NCBI GenBank assembly: GCA_015059685.1
Contig: SUZW01000011.1
Location: 1-64,000 of the forward strand
Direction of reading: 5' to 3'
DNA: 64,000 bases
DNA from: Rikenellaceae bacterium
GTDB taxonomy: Bacteria > Bacteroidota > Bacteroidia > Bacteroidales > Rikenellaceae
Of this stretch, positions 29,821 to 40,330 are shown piece after piece (position 1 is the stretch's first letter; every line of letters starts with the position of its first letter). The notes under the pieces were generated by a model. It was not told the origin of the DNA. It ran no database searches and was given only the letters and a program-made list of their open reading frames with translations. The position numbers were made by a program, and so were the translations under genes.

Positions 29821-30807
29821 TTAGTTTGTCTCGATTTCGGTGTCAACAATCTCGCCATCCTTGATTGTAATCTCATCACCCTCTGGCATCTCGCCACCAT
29901 CAGTTACTTCAAAGCCAACACCACTATCACCGCTTACGGTCAAATCGACATTTACAATGGTTGTTATATTGCGCTTGAAGGTGATGTCGTGTGTTCCCAA
30001 TGGAGCAGTTGTACCATCTGAATATGCAATACGGAGTACTACAGATATTGTCTCGGTGTAGTTCTCATCAAGCCAAGCATCACGCGCATGCATAAATGTA
30101 TATATCTCTGACACCTCATTGCTCTCAGCAAGGTTTAGATTAAGTTGTGGGGCACGATTCATAAGAATCTCCAAAGTACCATTCTCTGCAAAGTCACCCT
30201 TTGCAATATACTTAACACCAAAAGAGATACGCTTAAGTTCGATAATTGCCTTTGAGTCATTATCACCCGGTATATAACCCTCCAATTCACCATAGTAATT
30301 ATCTACATTTAGATAATCGCTAATATAATTACGCTCTAGTCTCAAACCTAATTGGCTATAGATAAATGATGTAGATAGTGGTGTAGTAGTAGACGTACTA
30401 GATGAAGTTTGATGCTCAAATGGGCTACCATAACCGTCGTTGTAGGAAGAATGATATACCTTATTCTTACCATCCTTAACCATAGAAGCTACAAACTTAT
30501 ACTCGTAGCCTCTGATAAGTTTGATAGTGAGGTTGTCAGTATTGTCAAAAAGACCGTAAGCATACTTTGTCCACTCTGCATTCTCGGTAGCAGGGTATGG
30601 GGTTGAGTAGACCTGAATACCATAGAGGTCGTTGTTCTCCTCGGCGCGAGAAAGAGGCTCATAGCCATAGTCAAGCCCAACATTAAGACCCAAAGATACG
30701 GTTACATACTCCGGCTCTGTAGGAGTTGGCTGCTCATTAGTGCCGGCCTCACTACAAGCGGTGAACAACATTCCGACCACCGCTAATAAAAGAAAAAATC
30801 TTTTCAT
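29821..30807 (-). CDS. Lipoprotein of unknown function, fimbrillin-like in style
   Basis: MKRFFLLLAVVGMLFTACSEAG lipobox; acidic Thr/Ser-rich body. Confidence 0.65.
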   Translation of the reverse strand: MKRFFLLLAVVGMLFTACSEAGTNEQPTPTEPEYVTVSLGLNVGLDYGYEPLSRAEENNDLYGIQVYSTPYPATENAEWTKYAYGLFDNTDNLTIKLIRGYEYKFVASMVKDGKNKVYHSSYNDGYGSPFEHQTSSSTSTTTPLSTSFIYSQLGLRLERNYISDYLNVDNYYGELEGYIPGDNDSKAIIELKRISFGVKYIAKGDFAENGTLEILMNRAPQLNLNLAESNEVSEIYTFMHARDAWLDENYTETISVVLRIAYSDGTTAPLGTHDITFKRNITTIVNVDLTVSGDSGVGFEVTDGGEMPEGDEITIKDGEIVDTEIETN

Positions 30808-31106
30808 AATAATAAAAGTTTTTGTACCGTAGCATCTCCTATGCGGTGATTATAAAAATAAAGAAAGTGTGGAGATGTTCGTTTATCTAACAATGGGCAT
30901 TTGGCGTGGCCTCGACGAAAATAAACTATACCCCACACCTGTATAGTATGGAGTAGGCACAGAGCGTGCCGACATAGCATACCGATACAAGTGATGTAAA
31001 TATTCGTTATCCTTCCGTCTAAAATCGCCAAATTTCATTGTTAAGGATCAGCGAAACACTTTCACTAATAATATGTTCACAATCCGAGGATTGCAACGCA
31101 AAGTTA
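30808..31106 (-). repeat. Conserved 5' leader with -7 box, copy 2
   Basis: Reverse complement starts TAACTTTG (31099-31106) and aligns with 25107-25387 down to the region just upstream of the lipoprotein start. Confidence 0.8.
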
Positions 31107-31145
31107 GAAATTTATTTTTGATTGCGCAAGAGGTGGGCACCGAAA

Positions 31146-31297
31146 ATGGCATTGAATGGCAACGAATGGCATGCGCTCCCGTTGGTCGCTGAATGACATT
31201 TAATAACAAAAGCTGACTTGTCATTAAGCAGTCGTAAGACTGCGCTGCCATTCTATGTCATTAAGGGCTGAAAGCCCGAATGTCATTAAATGCCATC
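31146..31297. repeat. Intergenic AATGGCA/TGCCATT hairpin array (copy 2)
   Basis: ATGGCATTGAATGGCAACGAATGGCATGCG...TCATTAAGCAGTCGTAAGACTGCGCTGCCATT...TGTCATTAAGGGCTGAAAGCCCGAATGTCATTAAATGCCAT. Confidence 0.7.
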
Positions 31298-31359
31298 TTC
31301 TTGGTCGGCCAATGGCTAATGGCTAAAAGCCAAAAACTACTTCTTGTCCATATACCCCT

Positions 31360-33027
31360 TTACTTAAAGGAACTTCCGCCCACAAACTCCCTCAACACCG
31401 AGGTTGGCGGTATCTCGTCGGTCGATATGGCCACGAAGTTCTCGAGGAACTTCAGCAACCCCTGCGCCACGGCATATTCTGGTCGGGAGTCGGGTATCTC
31501 ACGCAGAAGTGGCTCGGCAAAGGGTTTGAGCACCGCAATCTCGTACAACAACGACGAGTTGAACATCACATCGGCCTCCTCCTGGTATGGGAAGATATGT
31601 CGCTCCTCGCCACGACGCACACTCTCCCAGCGGGCTATCGTATCGGCTGCCGAGGTGCCTCGTGTGGCGTTATCTCGTATCATACGACGCAGCAGACGGT
31701 TGTCGGTGGTGTGTATGCGTGAGGTATTATCCATAGCCACCGAAGTAAGGCACGAGGCGTAGATGCGGAACTTCGCCTCAACGGGGATGCTCGGAGTAAG
31801 GCGTGGATTGAGGGCGTGGATACCCTCCATGATAAGCACCGAGTTCTCCTCGAGCTTCAGTGGTTTGTCGTGCCACTGACGCTGCCCCGTGACAAAGTCG
31901 AAACGGGGTATCTCGACACTCTTACCCTCCATCAACTCCCCGAGGTCTTTGTTCAGACGAGCCAAATCTATAGCCTCCAACACCTCGAAGTCGTATTCTC
32001 CATTCTCGTCACGAGGGGTATCTTCTCGATTTACGAAGTAGTCGTCGGTCGATATCAGCACGGGATGCAGACCCAAAACCCGCAGCTGCACACCGAGTCG
32101 CTTCGATGTCGTGGTCTTACCACTCGACGAAGGTCCCGACACAAGTATCAGTCGCAAACCTCGGCTGCGATGCGCCTCGGCAATATCGTCGGCCATCCTC
32201 GAGAGCAACTTCTCGTGTACCGCCTCGGCAATCTGTATCAACTCACCTGCATCGCCCTGACGAATACGCTGATTGAGTTTGCCCACGGTCGGCACACCAA
32301 GGATATTTACCCAACGGCTATAGGTGTCGAAGATGCGGAACATCTTGTTCAGATTTGGAGCCGCAGCGATTGTGTCGGGAGAGGTGCGTGTCGGTGTCGA
32401 GAGGTAGAAGCCATTGTGGTATGGTCGCACATCGAAGCTCTCTATATAGGCTGTCGAAGGGGCTAATGCACCAAAGAAGTAGCCTACCTCGTCGCCCATA
32501 CGCTCAACCGAGCTATAGAGTTTCTCTCGGGTTGTGAGCAGATCTATCTTATCACCCATACCTCGACTCTCGAACTCTGCCACCGCCTCATCGGTCGGCA
32601 CCTTCTCCCGTGTTACGGGGAGAGAAGCCGACACTATCGACTGCGCAGCACCATAGAGCGCACGGCACTCCGCCTCCGAGAAGGAGTCCTTGCCCTCGAC
32701 CTCGCAGTAGAGGCTGTTGCCTATCGAGTGGCGCACATAGAAGCGTTGCGACGGAAAGAGCTTCGACACCACCGCCTGCATAATAAATATCAGCGTGCGC
32801 TGGTAGGCACGAAATCCGGCAGCCGAGGTTATATCTATAAACTCGACCTTGGCGGGAGTGTACACCCTATAGTCCAACTCCTTGACACGATGGTTCACAA
32901 TAGCTGCAAGGTAGGGGCGTGGATTATTCAAACCGAGCCTTTGGCTCAACTCGAGCAACGATGTTCCCATTGCGACATCAATAACTTGGTCGCAATTTGT
33001 ACAGTGTATTCTAATAATCTTCTCCAT
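31360..33027 (-). CDS. Nucleoside (uridine) kinase-like protein with N-terminal TGS/ThrRS-editing-like region
   Basis: VSGPSSSGKTTTSKRLGVQL Walker A; STDDYFVNREDTPRDENGEYDFE; N-terminal VIDVAMGTSLLELSQRL TGS-like and FYVRHSIGNSLYCEV. Confidence 0.82.
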   Translation of the reverse strand: MEKIIRIHCTNCDQVIDVAMGTSLLELSQRLGLNNPRPYLAAIVNHRVKELDYRVYTPAKVEFIDITSAAGFRAYQRTLIFIMQAVVSKLFPSQRFYVRHSIGNSLYCEVEGKDSFSEAECRALYGAAQSIVSASLPVTREKVPTDEAVAEFESRGMGDKIDLLTTREKLYSSVERMGDEVGYFFGALAPSTAYIESFDVRPYHNGFYLSTPTRTSPDTIAAAPNLNKMFRIFDTYSRWVNILGVPTVGKLNQRIRQGDAGELIQIAEAVHEKLLSRMADDIAEAHRSRGLRLILVSGPSSSGKTTTSKRLGVQLRVLGLHPVLISTDDYFVNREDTPRDENGEYDFEVLEAIDLARLNKDLGELMEGKSVEIPRFDFVTGQRQWHDKPLKLEENSVLIMEGIHALNPRLTPSIPVEAKFRIYASCLTSVAMDNTSRIHTTDNRLLRRMIRDNATRGTSAADTIARWESVRRGEERHIFPYQEEADVMFNSSLLYEIAVLKPFAEPLLREIPDSRPEYAVAQGLLKFLENFVAISTDEIPPTSVLREFVGGSSFK

Positions 33028-33160
33028 ATACTTTAGATATTCGAGTAGGTAAATATACAAAATTCTCTCGACTTTATCTATCTAACTATCTATTTTTACT
33101 ATATTTGCGACCGAATAGTTACATAAAATGTGCGTTTTATCGCATTTTCAATCATTAGAT

Positions 33161-34315
33161 ATGGTCGCAAACATACTTCTTGCCATACTTTTCATAATCG
33201 CTCCTGCTGGAGTGATGTGGCTATGCGAGCGCATAAAGGTTGTACGACAGGTGGGTCCGGTGATGTTTTGCTACCTCATCGGAATAGTTATCGGAAACTC
33301 AAACCTCCTGCCCGAGGCGTTCAAGCCTATCCAAAACATCTTGTGCGAACTCACCGTTCCGTTGGCAATACCAATGATGCTATTCAGCTGCGACTTCAAG
33401 AAGTTCTCGATCAAGAGCTCGCTCGTGGCCACCATCGTAGGTATCGTGGCGGTTGTGATAACTGTCGTATCGGGTTTTTACCTCTTCGGACCGCTCCTCG
33501 GAGTGGAAGCACCGGCCATAGCTGGTAGTCTTATAGGCACATTCACCGGTGGAACGCCAAACTTGGTAGCCCTCTACAAGATGCTAAATCTCTCGAAAGA
33601 GACATTTATCACCATCACCACATTCGACATCTTCATCTGCTTCTTCTACCTGCTCTTCCTGATGAGCGTAGGTGTAAAACTTGCCCGAAAATTCTTGGGC
33701 AAGCACAAGAGTACAGGCTCGGCATTTGAAGTTGAAGCGACTACGACAAATCCATATCGTAACTTCATCGGCAAGAAGGCTGTCATACAGTTGCTCAAGA
33801 TTATAGGGGCAACCGTCGCTATTGTCGGCATATCGTTCGGAGTAGCGACCCTCGCCAAACACTACAACGAGAGTCTGTTTATGTTGGTGATGTTTCTAAC
33901 GCTCACCACATTGAGCCTTGCGCTTACGGGGTGGAACGAGGTCAAGCGTTGGGATAAGAGTTACGATGCAGGTATGTACCTCGTCTATATCTTTTCGATT
34001 GCAATAGCCTCCTCGGCCGACCTTTCAACACTCGACTTCGAAGGGGGTCTATACCTCTTCCTCTATCAACTTTTCGGAGTCTTTGTATCGTTGTTGCTGA
34101 CGCTAACATTAGGGCGACTCTGCCGACTCGATGGCGATACGGCAATCATCACCTCCAACACGATGATTAACTCCCCCGCCCTTGTTCCTATCATAGCTGC
34201 CTCGATGAAAAATCGTGATATGATTATCGTCGGCATATCGATAGGCTTGGTAGGATATGCAGTTGGAAATTACCTCGGGTATCTACTATTTGTACTCCTC
34301 GGAGGGGTACTCTAA
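33161..34315 (+). CDS. DUF819-family membrane protein
   Basis: Multi-TM; GSLIGTFTGGTPNLVALYKMLN; ITSNTMINSPALVPIIAASM. Confidence 0.75.
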   Translation: MVANILLAILFIIAPAGVMWLCERIKVVRQVGPVMFCYLIGIVIGNSNLLPEAFKPIQNILCELTVPLAIPMMLFSCDFKKFSIKSSLVATIVGIVAVVITVVSGFYLFGPLLGVEAPAIAGSLIGTFTGGTPNLVALYKMLNLSKETFITITTFDIFICFFYLLFLMSVGVKLARKFLGKHKSTGSAFEVEATTTNPYRNFIGKKAVIQLLKIIGATVAIVGISFGVATLAKHYNESLFMLVMFLTLTTLSLALTGWNEVKRWDKSYDAGMYLVYIFSIAIASSADLSTLDFEGGLYLFLYQLFGVFVSLLLTLTLGRLCRLDGDTAIITSNTMINSPALVPIIAASMKNRDMIIVGISIGLVGYAVGNYLGYLLFVLLGGVL

Positions 34316-34331
34316 AGAGAAACATAACGAA

Positions 34332-35705
34332 ATGAAAAGAGCTATCCTCACATCTTTGCTCGTCGTAGCACTTCTGCTTAGCAACATCGCAACATCGCAC
34401 GCCAAAAAGGAGAAGAGCGACTATCGCTCCGCATACGCCAAGGAGGGTATGACCGGCAAGGAGATACGCCAAGCCAAGAAGAACTACGAGAAGGAGCACG
34501 GCATAAAGACCGGCTGGAACTTCGGACCCTTCCCTGCCATCTCCTACAACTCCGACCTCGGTTTCCAGTATGGAGCCTTGTGCGACATCTTCTACTATGG
34601 CGATGGACACCAATTCCCTGGCTATCAGCACAAGTTCAATGTCGAGGTTTCACGCTACACCAAGGGTGAGACCTTGGCCCACCTTTTCTACGACTCGAAG
34701 TATCTAATCCCTGGCGGCATACGCCTCACAGCTGCTGCGACATACCTCAACTCGCAGATGAACTCCTTCTACGGTTTCAATGGCTACGCCACACCATACA
34801 ACTACAACTTCGTCAACAAGAAGCACCAGAACTACAACCCGGCATACTACGCCGATAGCTACGAGATGGTGCGAGCTTTGTGCGACATACAGGTTCCCAT
34901 ATCGAAGAACTTTACGCTGATGACCGGTCTTACATTCTGGGATATCAAGACTGGTGGCGTAGGGCTTAAAAAGTACCAGGAGTCGCAATCTCTCTATAAA
35001 CTCTATCGCAAGACAGGACTTATTCGTGACAACGAAGTGAGTGGCTCGCATCTCGACTTCAAGATTGGAGCTCTCTACGACACTCGCGACCACGAGCTCG
35101 CTCCACAACGAGGTTTCTGCTTCGAGATGGTGGGTGTCGCATCAACCGATTTGCGCAACAATGGCAACGACTTCTACCGCATTATGGCATCGTGGCGTCA
35201 CTTTATACCTGTTGGTGGGCGTGTCGTGTTGGCATATCGTGTGGCATCACAAGAGACCTTTGGCAACGCTCCATTCTATATGTTGCAGACCATACAGACG
35301 CTCTACCTCCGACAAATCAAGAGCGAAGGTCTGGGCGGTATGAACACCATCAGAGGCGTTCTCCAGAACCGCATCATTGGTCAGGGCTATGCGTGGGCTA
35401 ACTTCGAGTGCCGTGTGCGCATCGTTGATTTCCGTTTCATCAAACAGATGTGGCGTATTGCCGTCAATCCATTTGTCGATATGGGCGTTGTGACACGAGG
35501 CTATCGCCTCGAGGAGCAGAAACGAGCTGCAGAGCTCTATCCCGAGCTATATTCGGGTGCTAAAAACGGCTTCCACGGCAGTGCTGGTATAGGCGCAAAG
35601 CTCATTATGAACCAGAATTTCATCCTCTCGGTGGAGTGGGGTATGCCATTCGATAGACGCGATGGTTCGAATGGATTAAATATCGGATTAAATTATATCT
35701 TCTAA
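34332..35705 (+). CDS. Omp85/BamA-TamA-like outer membrane beta-barrel protein
   Basis: Signal peptide; GALYDTRDHELAPQRGFCFEMVG; GGMNTIRGVLQNRIIGQGYAWANFECRVRI; terminal LNIGLNYIF. Confidence 0.8.
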   Translation: MKRAILTSLLVVALLLSNIATSHAKKEKSDYRSAYAKEGMTGKEIRQAKKNYEKEHGIKTGWNFGPFPAISYNSDLGFQYGALCDIFYYGDGHQFPGYQHKFNVEVSRYTKGETLAHLFYDSKYLIPGGIRLTAAATYLNSQMNSFYGFNGYATPYNYNFVNKKHQNYNPAYYADSYEMVRALCDIQVPISKNFTLMTGLTFWDIKTGGVGLKKYQESQSLYKLYRKTGLIRDNEVSGSHLDFKIGALYDTRDHELAPQRGFCFEMVGVASTDLRNNGNDFYRIMASWRHFIPVGGRVVLAYRVASQETFGNAPFYMLQTIQTLYLRQIKSEGLGGMNTIRGVLQNRIIGQGYAWANFECRVRIVDFRFIKQMWRIAVNPFVDMGVVTRGYRLEEQKRAAELYPELYSGAKNGFHGSAGIGAKLIMNQNFILSVEWGMPFDRRDGSNGLNIGLNYIF

Positions 35706-35778
35706 TTACACCGATTTACCATCTTTTTTTACTACCTTTGCAACCAGATAAAAAGACAATTTATAGAGATTTATAGAT

Positions 35779-36723
35779 ATGAAAGCAATCGTAAAAACCA
35801 ATCTTCAGCTTGCAGGACAGACTGCTCACTATGTAGGCAAAGTTCGTGATGTCTATAGCATCGAGGGTGACTACCTCGTGATGGTCGTGTCGGACCGTAT
35901 CTCGGCATTCGATGTCGTTCTGCCCGAGGGCATTCCGTTCAAGGGACAGGTATTGAACCAAATTGCAGCCAAGTTCCTCGACGCAACCTCCGATATACTT
36001 CCGAACTGGAAAATCGCTACGCCCGACCCAATGGTTACCGTAGGTCACAAGTGCGAGCCTTTCAAGGTCGAGATGGTTATCCGTGGCTACCTTTCGGGCC
36101 ACGCCTGGAGAGAGTACAAGGCGGGTAAGCGCACCATTTGCGGTGTGGAGATGCCCGATGGTATGGTCGAGAACCAGAAGTTCCCACAACCTATCATCAC
36201 CCCTACAACCAAGGCTGCCGAGGGACACGACGAGGATATCTCGAAGGAGGATATTATCGCCCAAGGCATCGTCTCGAAGGAGGATTACGAGCAGCTCGAG
36301 AAATATACCCGTGCCATCTTCGAGCGTGGAACAGAGATTGCAGCCAAGATGGGACTTATTCTTGTCGATACGAAGTATGAGTTTGGCAAGAAAGATGGCG
36401 TAATCTATCTGATGGACGAGATACACACACCCGACTCTTCACGCTACTTCTACAAGGAGGGCTACGAGGAGCGTCTTGCAAAGGGCGAGAAGCAGAAGCA
36501 GCTCTCGAAAGAGTTTGTGCGTGAGTGGCTTATGGCCAACGGTTTCCAAGGCCAGGAGGGCCAGCAGGTGCCGGAGATGACACCCGAAATCGTTGCAAGC
36601 ATCACCGAGCGATACATCGAGTTGTACGAGAATATCACGGGCGAGAAGTTCGTGAAGGCCGAGTGCGACGATATCGAGGCTCGTATCGAGAAGAATGTTA
36701 CTGAGTTCTTGGCAACTCTTTAA
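35779..36723 (+). CDS. purC: Phosphoribosylaminoimidazole-succinocarboxamide synthase
   Basis: [56 protein letters not shown]. Confidence 0.96.
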   Translation: MKAIVKTNLQLAGQTAHYVGKVRDVYSIEGDYLVMVVSDRISAFDVVLPEGIPFKGQVLNQIAAKFLDATSDILPNWKIATPDPMVTVGHKCEPFKVEMVIRGYLSGHAWREYKAGKRTICGVEMPDGMVENQKFPQPIITPTTKAAEGHDEDISKEDIIAQGIVSKEDYEQLEKYTRAIFERGTEIAAKMGLILVDTKYEFGKKDGVIYLMDEIHTPDSSRYFYKEGYEERLAKGEKQKQLSKEFVREWLMANGFQGQEGQQVPEMTPEIVASITERYIELYENITGEKFVKAECDDIEARIEKNVTEFLATL

Positions 36724-36792
36724 GGGAGCGACAAACATTAAATTAAAAAGCAAAGGCGGCAGTAATTGTCGCCTTTGGTAGCGTGAAAAGTT

Positions 36793-38211
36793 ATGAAAAA
36801 AGGTCTATATTCGGGCATATTTGGCAATTTTATCGTGTTCGGTTTGTTGATGTATATAATGTTGAGTCCGAGCGAATTTGTGATACTCTCGACAAACGAT
36901 ATGCACGCCTCGCTCGGCAACGCCTCACGCCTCGCCTCGGCAGTCAAAGAGTGCCGTGATACGGTATTTACAATCGTGGTCGATGCGGGCGACCGCTGGA
37001 CAGGCAATGCCTATGTCGATTTGGCGGAGCATCGCCTTCCGATAATCCGCATAATGAACGAGGTGGGTTACAATGTAGCCACACTCGGCAACCACGAGTT
37101 CGATGCAGGCCAGCAGACCCTTGCAGCCTCTATCGACTACGCCTCGTTCCCTATAATCTGCGCCAATATGCAGAGCGAAGATAATCGTTTCGCCAAGCTC
37201 GGCACAACGAGCCGCATCAAGACCCCCGCAGGCGTGATTATCGACTTCGTGGGCGTGGTGACGAGCTTCTCCAACGGCCACCCCGACGGCAACGCCTCAA
37301 ACTTCGAGGGGCTCACCTTCGAAAACCCACTCGATGCGGCCGAGCGTGAGGGAGAGGCGATAGATGGCGATATCAAGGTGCTGTTGTCGCACATGGGCGA
37401 CGACCGTGATATGGAGTTGGCGGGCCGATACGATGGCTACGACATCATCATCGGAGGTCATACACACCGCCTGCTCGACACCGTCGTCAATGGCACCATC
37501 ATAGGCCAGACTGAGCGCAAACTCAAGTATGTGGGTGCAACACGAGTGAAGATGCGTGGCCGTAAGGTTCTCAGCATCGAGTACGAGAACATACCGCTTG
37601 CAGGCTACGCAAAAGATGAGGCTATGGAGCACCTTATCGACGAGATAGAGGATAACCCTGCACTCAAAGTTGTTGTAGGCTCACTCGCCCAAGATATCAA
37701 CCACATAGGCTTGGGCAACCTCCGCACCGAGATTATGCGCAAGGCCGCAAAGGCCGATATCGGCATATACCATCGTGGCGGCATACGCCTTACGGGCATG
37801 AGCAAGGGGGCGGTAACGACGAAGATGCTCTTCGACAACGAGCCATTCTTCTCGCAGGTTCACACCATCGAGATGACCCCGGCACAACTTCGCAAGCTCA
37901 TCATCTCGAAGTACAACGACACCGTGAATGCCAAGGAGTCGCACCGCATAGACCTTTACGCTTCAACACCTTACAACATTATCGTCAATAAGCGAAACGA
38001 GGCCTACGATGTGGAGTTCCCGAAGCTGAAGGAGGGGCGTCGTTACAAGATAGCCATAGCCGACTATGTGGCACGCACCTACAAAGACTTCGAGGGCGAA
38101 AACGAGGTGCGCACACCAATGTTGGTCTATGACCTCGATGCAGCATACTTCGCAAAACGCTCACCTGTGAAGGTGTCGTGCGAGCCAAAGCAGAGGATTG
38201 TTGTGCGGTAA
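36793..38211 (+). CDS. Metallophosphatase / 5'-nucleotidase family
   Basis: ILSTNDMHASLGNASRLASAV; VDAGDRWTGN; TLGNHEFDAGQQTLA; IIGGHTHRL. Confidence 0.85.
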   Translation: MKKGLYSGIFGNFIVFGLLMYIMLSPSEFVILSTNDMHASLGNASRLASAVKECRDTVFTIVVDAGDRWTGNAYVDLAEHRLPIIRIMNEVGYNVATLGNHEFDAGQQTLAASIDYASFPIICANMQSEDNRFAKLGTTSRIKTPAGVIIDFVGVVTSFSNGHPDGNASNFEGLTFENPLDAAEREGEAIDGDIKVLLSHMGDDRDMELAGRYDGYDIIIGGHTHRLLDTVVNGTIIGQTERKLKYVGATRVKMRGRKVLSIEYENIPLAGYAKDEAMEHLIDEIEDNPALKVVVGSLAQDINHIGLGNLRTEIMRKAAKADIGIYHRGGIRLTGMSKGAVTTKMLFDNEPFFSQVHTIEMTPAQLRKLIISKYNDTVNAKESHRIDLYASTPYNIIVNKRNEAYDVEFPKLKEGRRYKIAIADYVARTYKDFEGENEVRTPMLVYDLDAAYFAKRSPVKVSCEPKQRIVVR

Positions 38212-38372
38212 TCGAGGCCGTAGGAGAGAAATTATTTCGAGAAAAAGTTGGAGTATCGAAAAATTATATATAATTTTGCACTCCTTTTGTGCGCATAAGC
38301 GTGCGTGCGAGGGCAGATAAATAACTAATTATTAACTTTTTAACGAGCGATTGTATCGCAAAATTTAATTGT

Positions 38373-40154
38373 ATGGAGAATACAAAAGTAGCAGTCGAGA
38401 ATTTCGATTGGACCGCATTCGAGAACGAGTCTAACCTCTACGATCAGCCAAAGGAGCAGATCGAGGCTCTCTATGGTGAGACCATGTCAAACATCGCAGT
38501 TGGCGAGACAGTTGAGGGTACCGTTACCGAGATCAACAAGCGTGAGGTTATCGTAAATATCGGCTACAAGAGCGAGGGAGTTATCCCTGCATCGGAGTTC
38601 CGTTACGCAACCGAGCTTCAGGTTGGTGACAAGGTTGAGGTTTATGTTGAGTCTGTAGAGGATAAGGGCGGTCAGCTCCTCCTCTCGCACAAGAAGGCTC
38701 GTCAGCTCAAGTCTTGGGACCGAGTTAATGAGGCTATGGAGAACAACGAGATCATCAAGGGTTATGTTAAGTGCCGCACTAAGGGCGGTATGATTGTCGA
38801 TGTATTCGGCATCGAGGCATTCTTGCCAGGCTCGCAGATCGATGTTAAGCCTATCCGTGACTACGATGTATATGTCGATAAGACTATGGAGTTCAAGGTT
38901 GTTAAGATCAACCAGGAATACCGCAATGTTGTCGTTTCGCACAAGGCTCTCATCGAGGCCGAGTTGGAGGCACAGAAGCAGGTTATCATGTCGAAGTTGG
39001 AGAAGGGCCAGATCCTCGAGGGTACCGTTAAGAACATCACTTCGTATGGTGTATTCATCGACCTCGGTGGCGTTGATGGTTTGATCCACATCACAGACCT
39101 TTCGTGGGGCCGTGTAAACCATCCGGAGGAGGTTGTAGCACTCGACCAGAAGTTGCAGGTTGTAATCATCGACTTCGATGAGAACAAGAAGCGCATCGCT
39201 CTCGGTTTGAAGCAGCTCACAGCTCACCCTTGGGAGGCACTCGATGCTAACTTGAAGGTTGGCGACACCGTTAAGGGTAAGGTTGTCGTTATGGCCGACT
39301 ACGGTGCATTCGTAGAGATCGCACCGGGCGTTGAGGGCTTGATTCATGTATCGGAGATGTCGTGGAGCCAGCACTTGCGTTCGGCACAGGACTTCATGAA
39401 GGTTGGCGACGAGGTTGAGGCCGTAGTATTGACCCTCGACCGCGAGGAGCGCAAGATGTCGCTCGGTATCAAGCAGCTCACAGCTGATCCATGGGAGAAC
39501 ATCGAGACCAAGTACCCTGTAGGCACAAAGTGCGCAGCCAAGGTTCGCAACTTCACCAACTTTGGTGTATTCGTAGAGATCGAGGAGGGCATCGATGGCC
39601 TTATCCACATCTCTGACCTCTCGTGGACCAAGAAGGTTAAGCACCCGGGAGAGTTCACCCAGGTAGGCGCAGATATCGAGGTTGTAGTTCTCGAGATCGA
39701 CAAGGAGAACCGTCGTTTGAGCCTTGGACACAAGCAGCTCGAGGAGAACCCTTGGAACGAGTTCGAGCAGCAGTTCACCCTCGACTCTGTACACGCAGGT
39801 ACTGTTGTTGAGGTAAATGACAAGGGCGCAGTTGTATCGCTCGGCGAGAATGTCGAGGGCTTCGCACCAACTCGTCACCTCGTTAAGGAGGATGGCTCGA
39901 GCGTGAAGAAGGGCGAGACAGCCGATTTCAAGGTTATCGAGTTCTCGAAGGCAACCAAGCGTATCACATTGTCGCACACTCGTATCTTCGAGGAGGCAAA
40001 GCGTGAGGCCGTAGCAGCCGAGAAGGCAGAGCGTAAGGCAGCAGCTGATGCAGCCAAGGCTTCGGTGAAGAAGATCCAGCAGTCGGTTGAGAAGACCACT
40101 TTGGGCGATATCGCCGGTCTTGCCGAGTTGAAGGCACAGTTGGAGAAGAAGTAG
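38373..40154 (+). CDS. rpsA: 30S ribosomal protein S1
   Basis: Multiple S1 domains (GTVKNITSYGVFIDLGGVDGLIHITDLSWGRVNHPEE etc.). Confidence 0.95.
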   Translation: MENTKVAVENFDWTAFENESNLYDQPKEQIEALYGETMSNIAVGETVEGTVTEINKREVIVNIGYKSEGVIPASEFRYATELQVGDKVEVYVESVEDKGGQLLLSHKKARQLKSWDRVNEAMENNEIIKGYVKCRTKGGMIVDVFGIEAFLPGSQIDVKPIRDYDVYVDKTMEFKVVKINQEYRNVVVSHKALIEAELEAQKQVIMSKLEKGQILEGTVKNITSYGVFIDLGGVDGLIHITDLSWGRVNHPEEVVALDQKLQVVIIDFDENKKRIALGLKQLTAHPWEALDANLKVGDTVKGKVVVMADYGAFVEIAPGVEGLIHVSEMSWSQHLRSAQDFMKVGDEVEAVVLTLDREERKMSLGIKQLTADPWENIETKYPVGTKCAAKVRNFTNFGVFVEIEEGIDGLIHISDLSWTKKVKHPGEFTQVGADIEVVVLEIDKENRRLSLGHKQLEENPWNEFEQQFTLDSVHAGTVVEVNDKGAVVSLGENVEGFAPTRHLVKEDGSSVKKGETADFKVIEFSKATKRITLSHTRIFEEAKREAVAAEKAERKAAADAAKASVKKIQQSVEKTTLGDIAGLAELKAQLEKK

Positions 40155-40177
40155 TAGTTGCTACTTTTCGATAGTGA

Positions 40178-40207
40178 GGGCTGACCGATAAGGTCGGCCC
40201 TTTTTTT
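40178..40207 (+). terminator. Intrinsic terminator of rpsA
   Basis: GGGCTGACC-gataa-GGTCGGCCC TTTTTTT. Confidence 0.9.
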
Positions 40208-40272
40208 GTTATCGGATGTATTAACCCTCGCTAGCGTAACGCAGAAATTTGCACTCTATTCGCTTCATTTTT

Positions 40273-40304
40273 TTTGGAATTTCAAAAAAAAATATCTACT
40301 TTTG
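40273..40304 (+). promoter_or_regulatory. Promoter for the 40.7 kb adhesin, giving a ~360-nt 5' leader
   Basis: TTTG (40273-40276), 20-nt spacer, TACTTTTG (40297-40304). Confidence 0.65.
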
Positions 40305-40330
40305 TAACCTAAAGTATAGGTAAAAAAGGC

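Noticed and set aside
38487-39977. 496-aa ORF antisense to rpsA
   Set aside because: Shadow ORF opposite an unambiguous S1 gene; Leu/Asn-rich noise.
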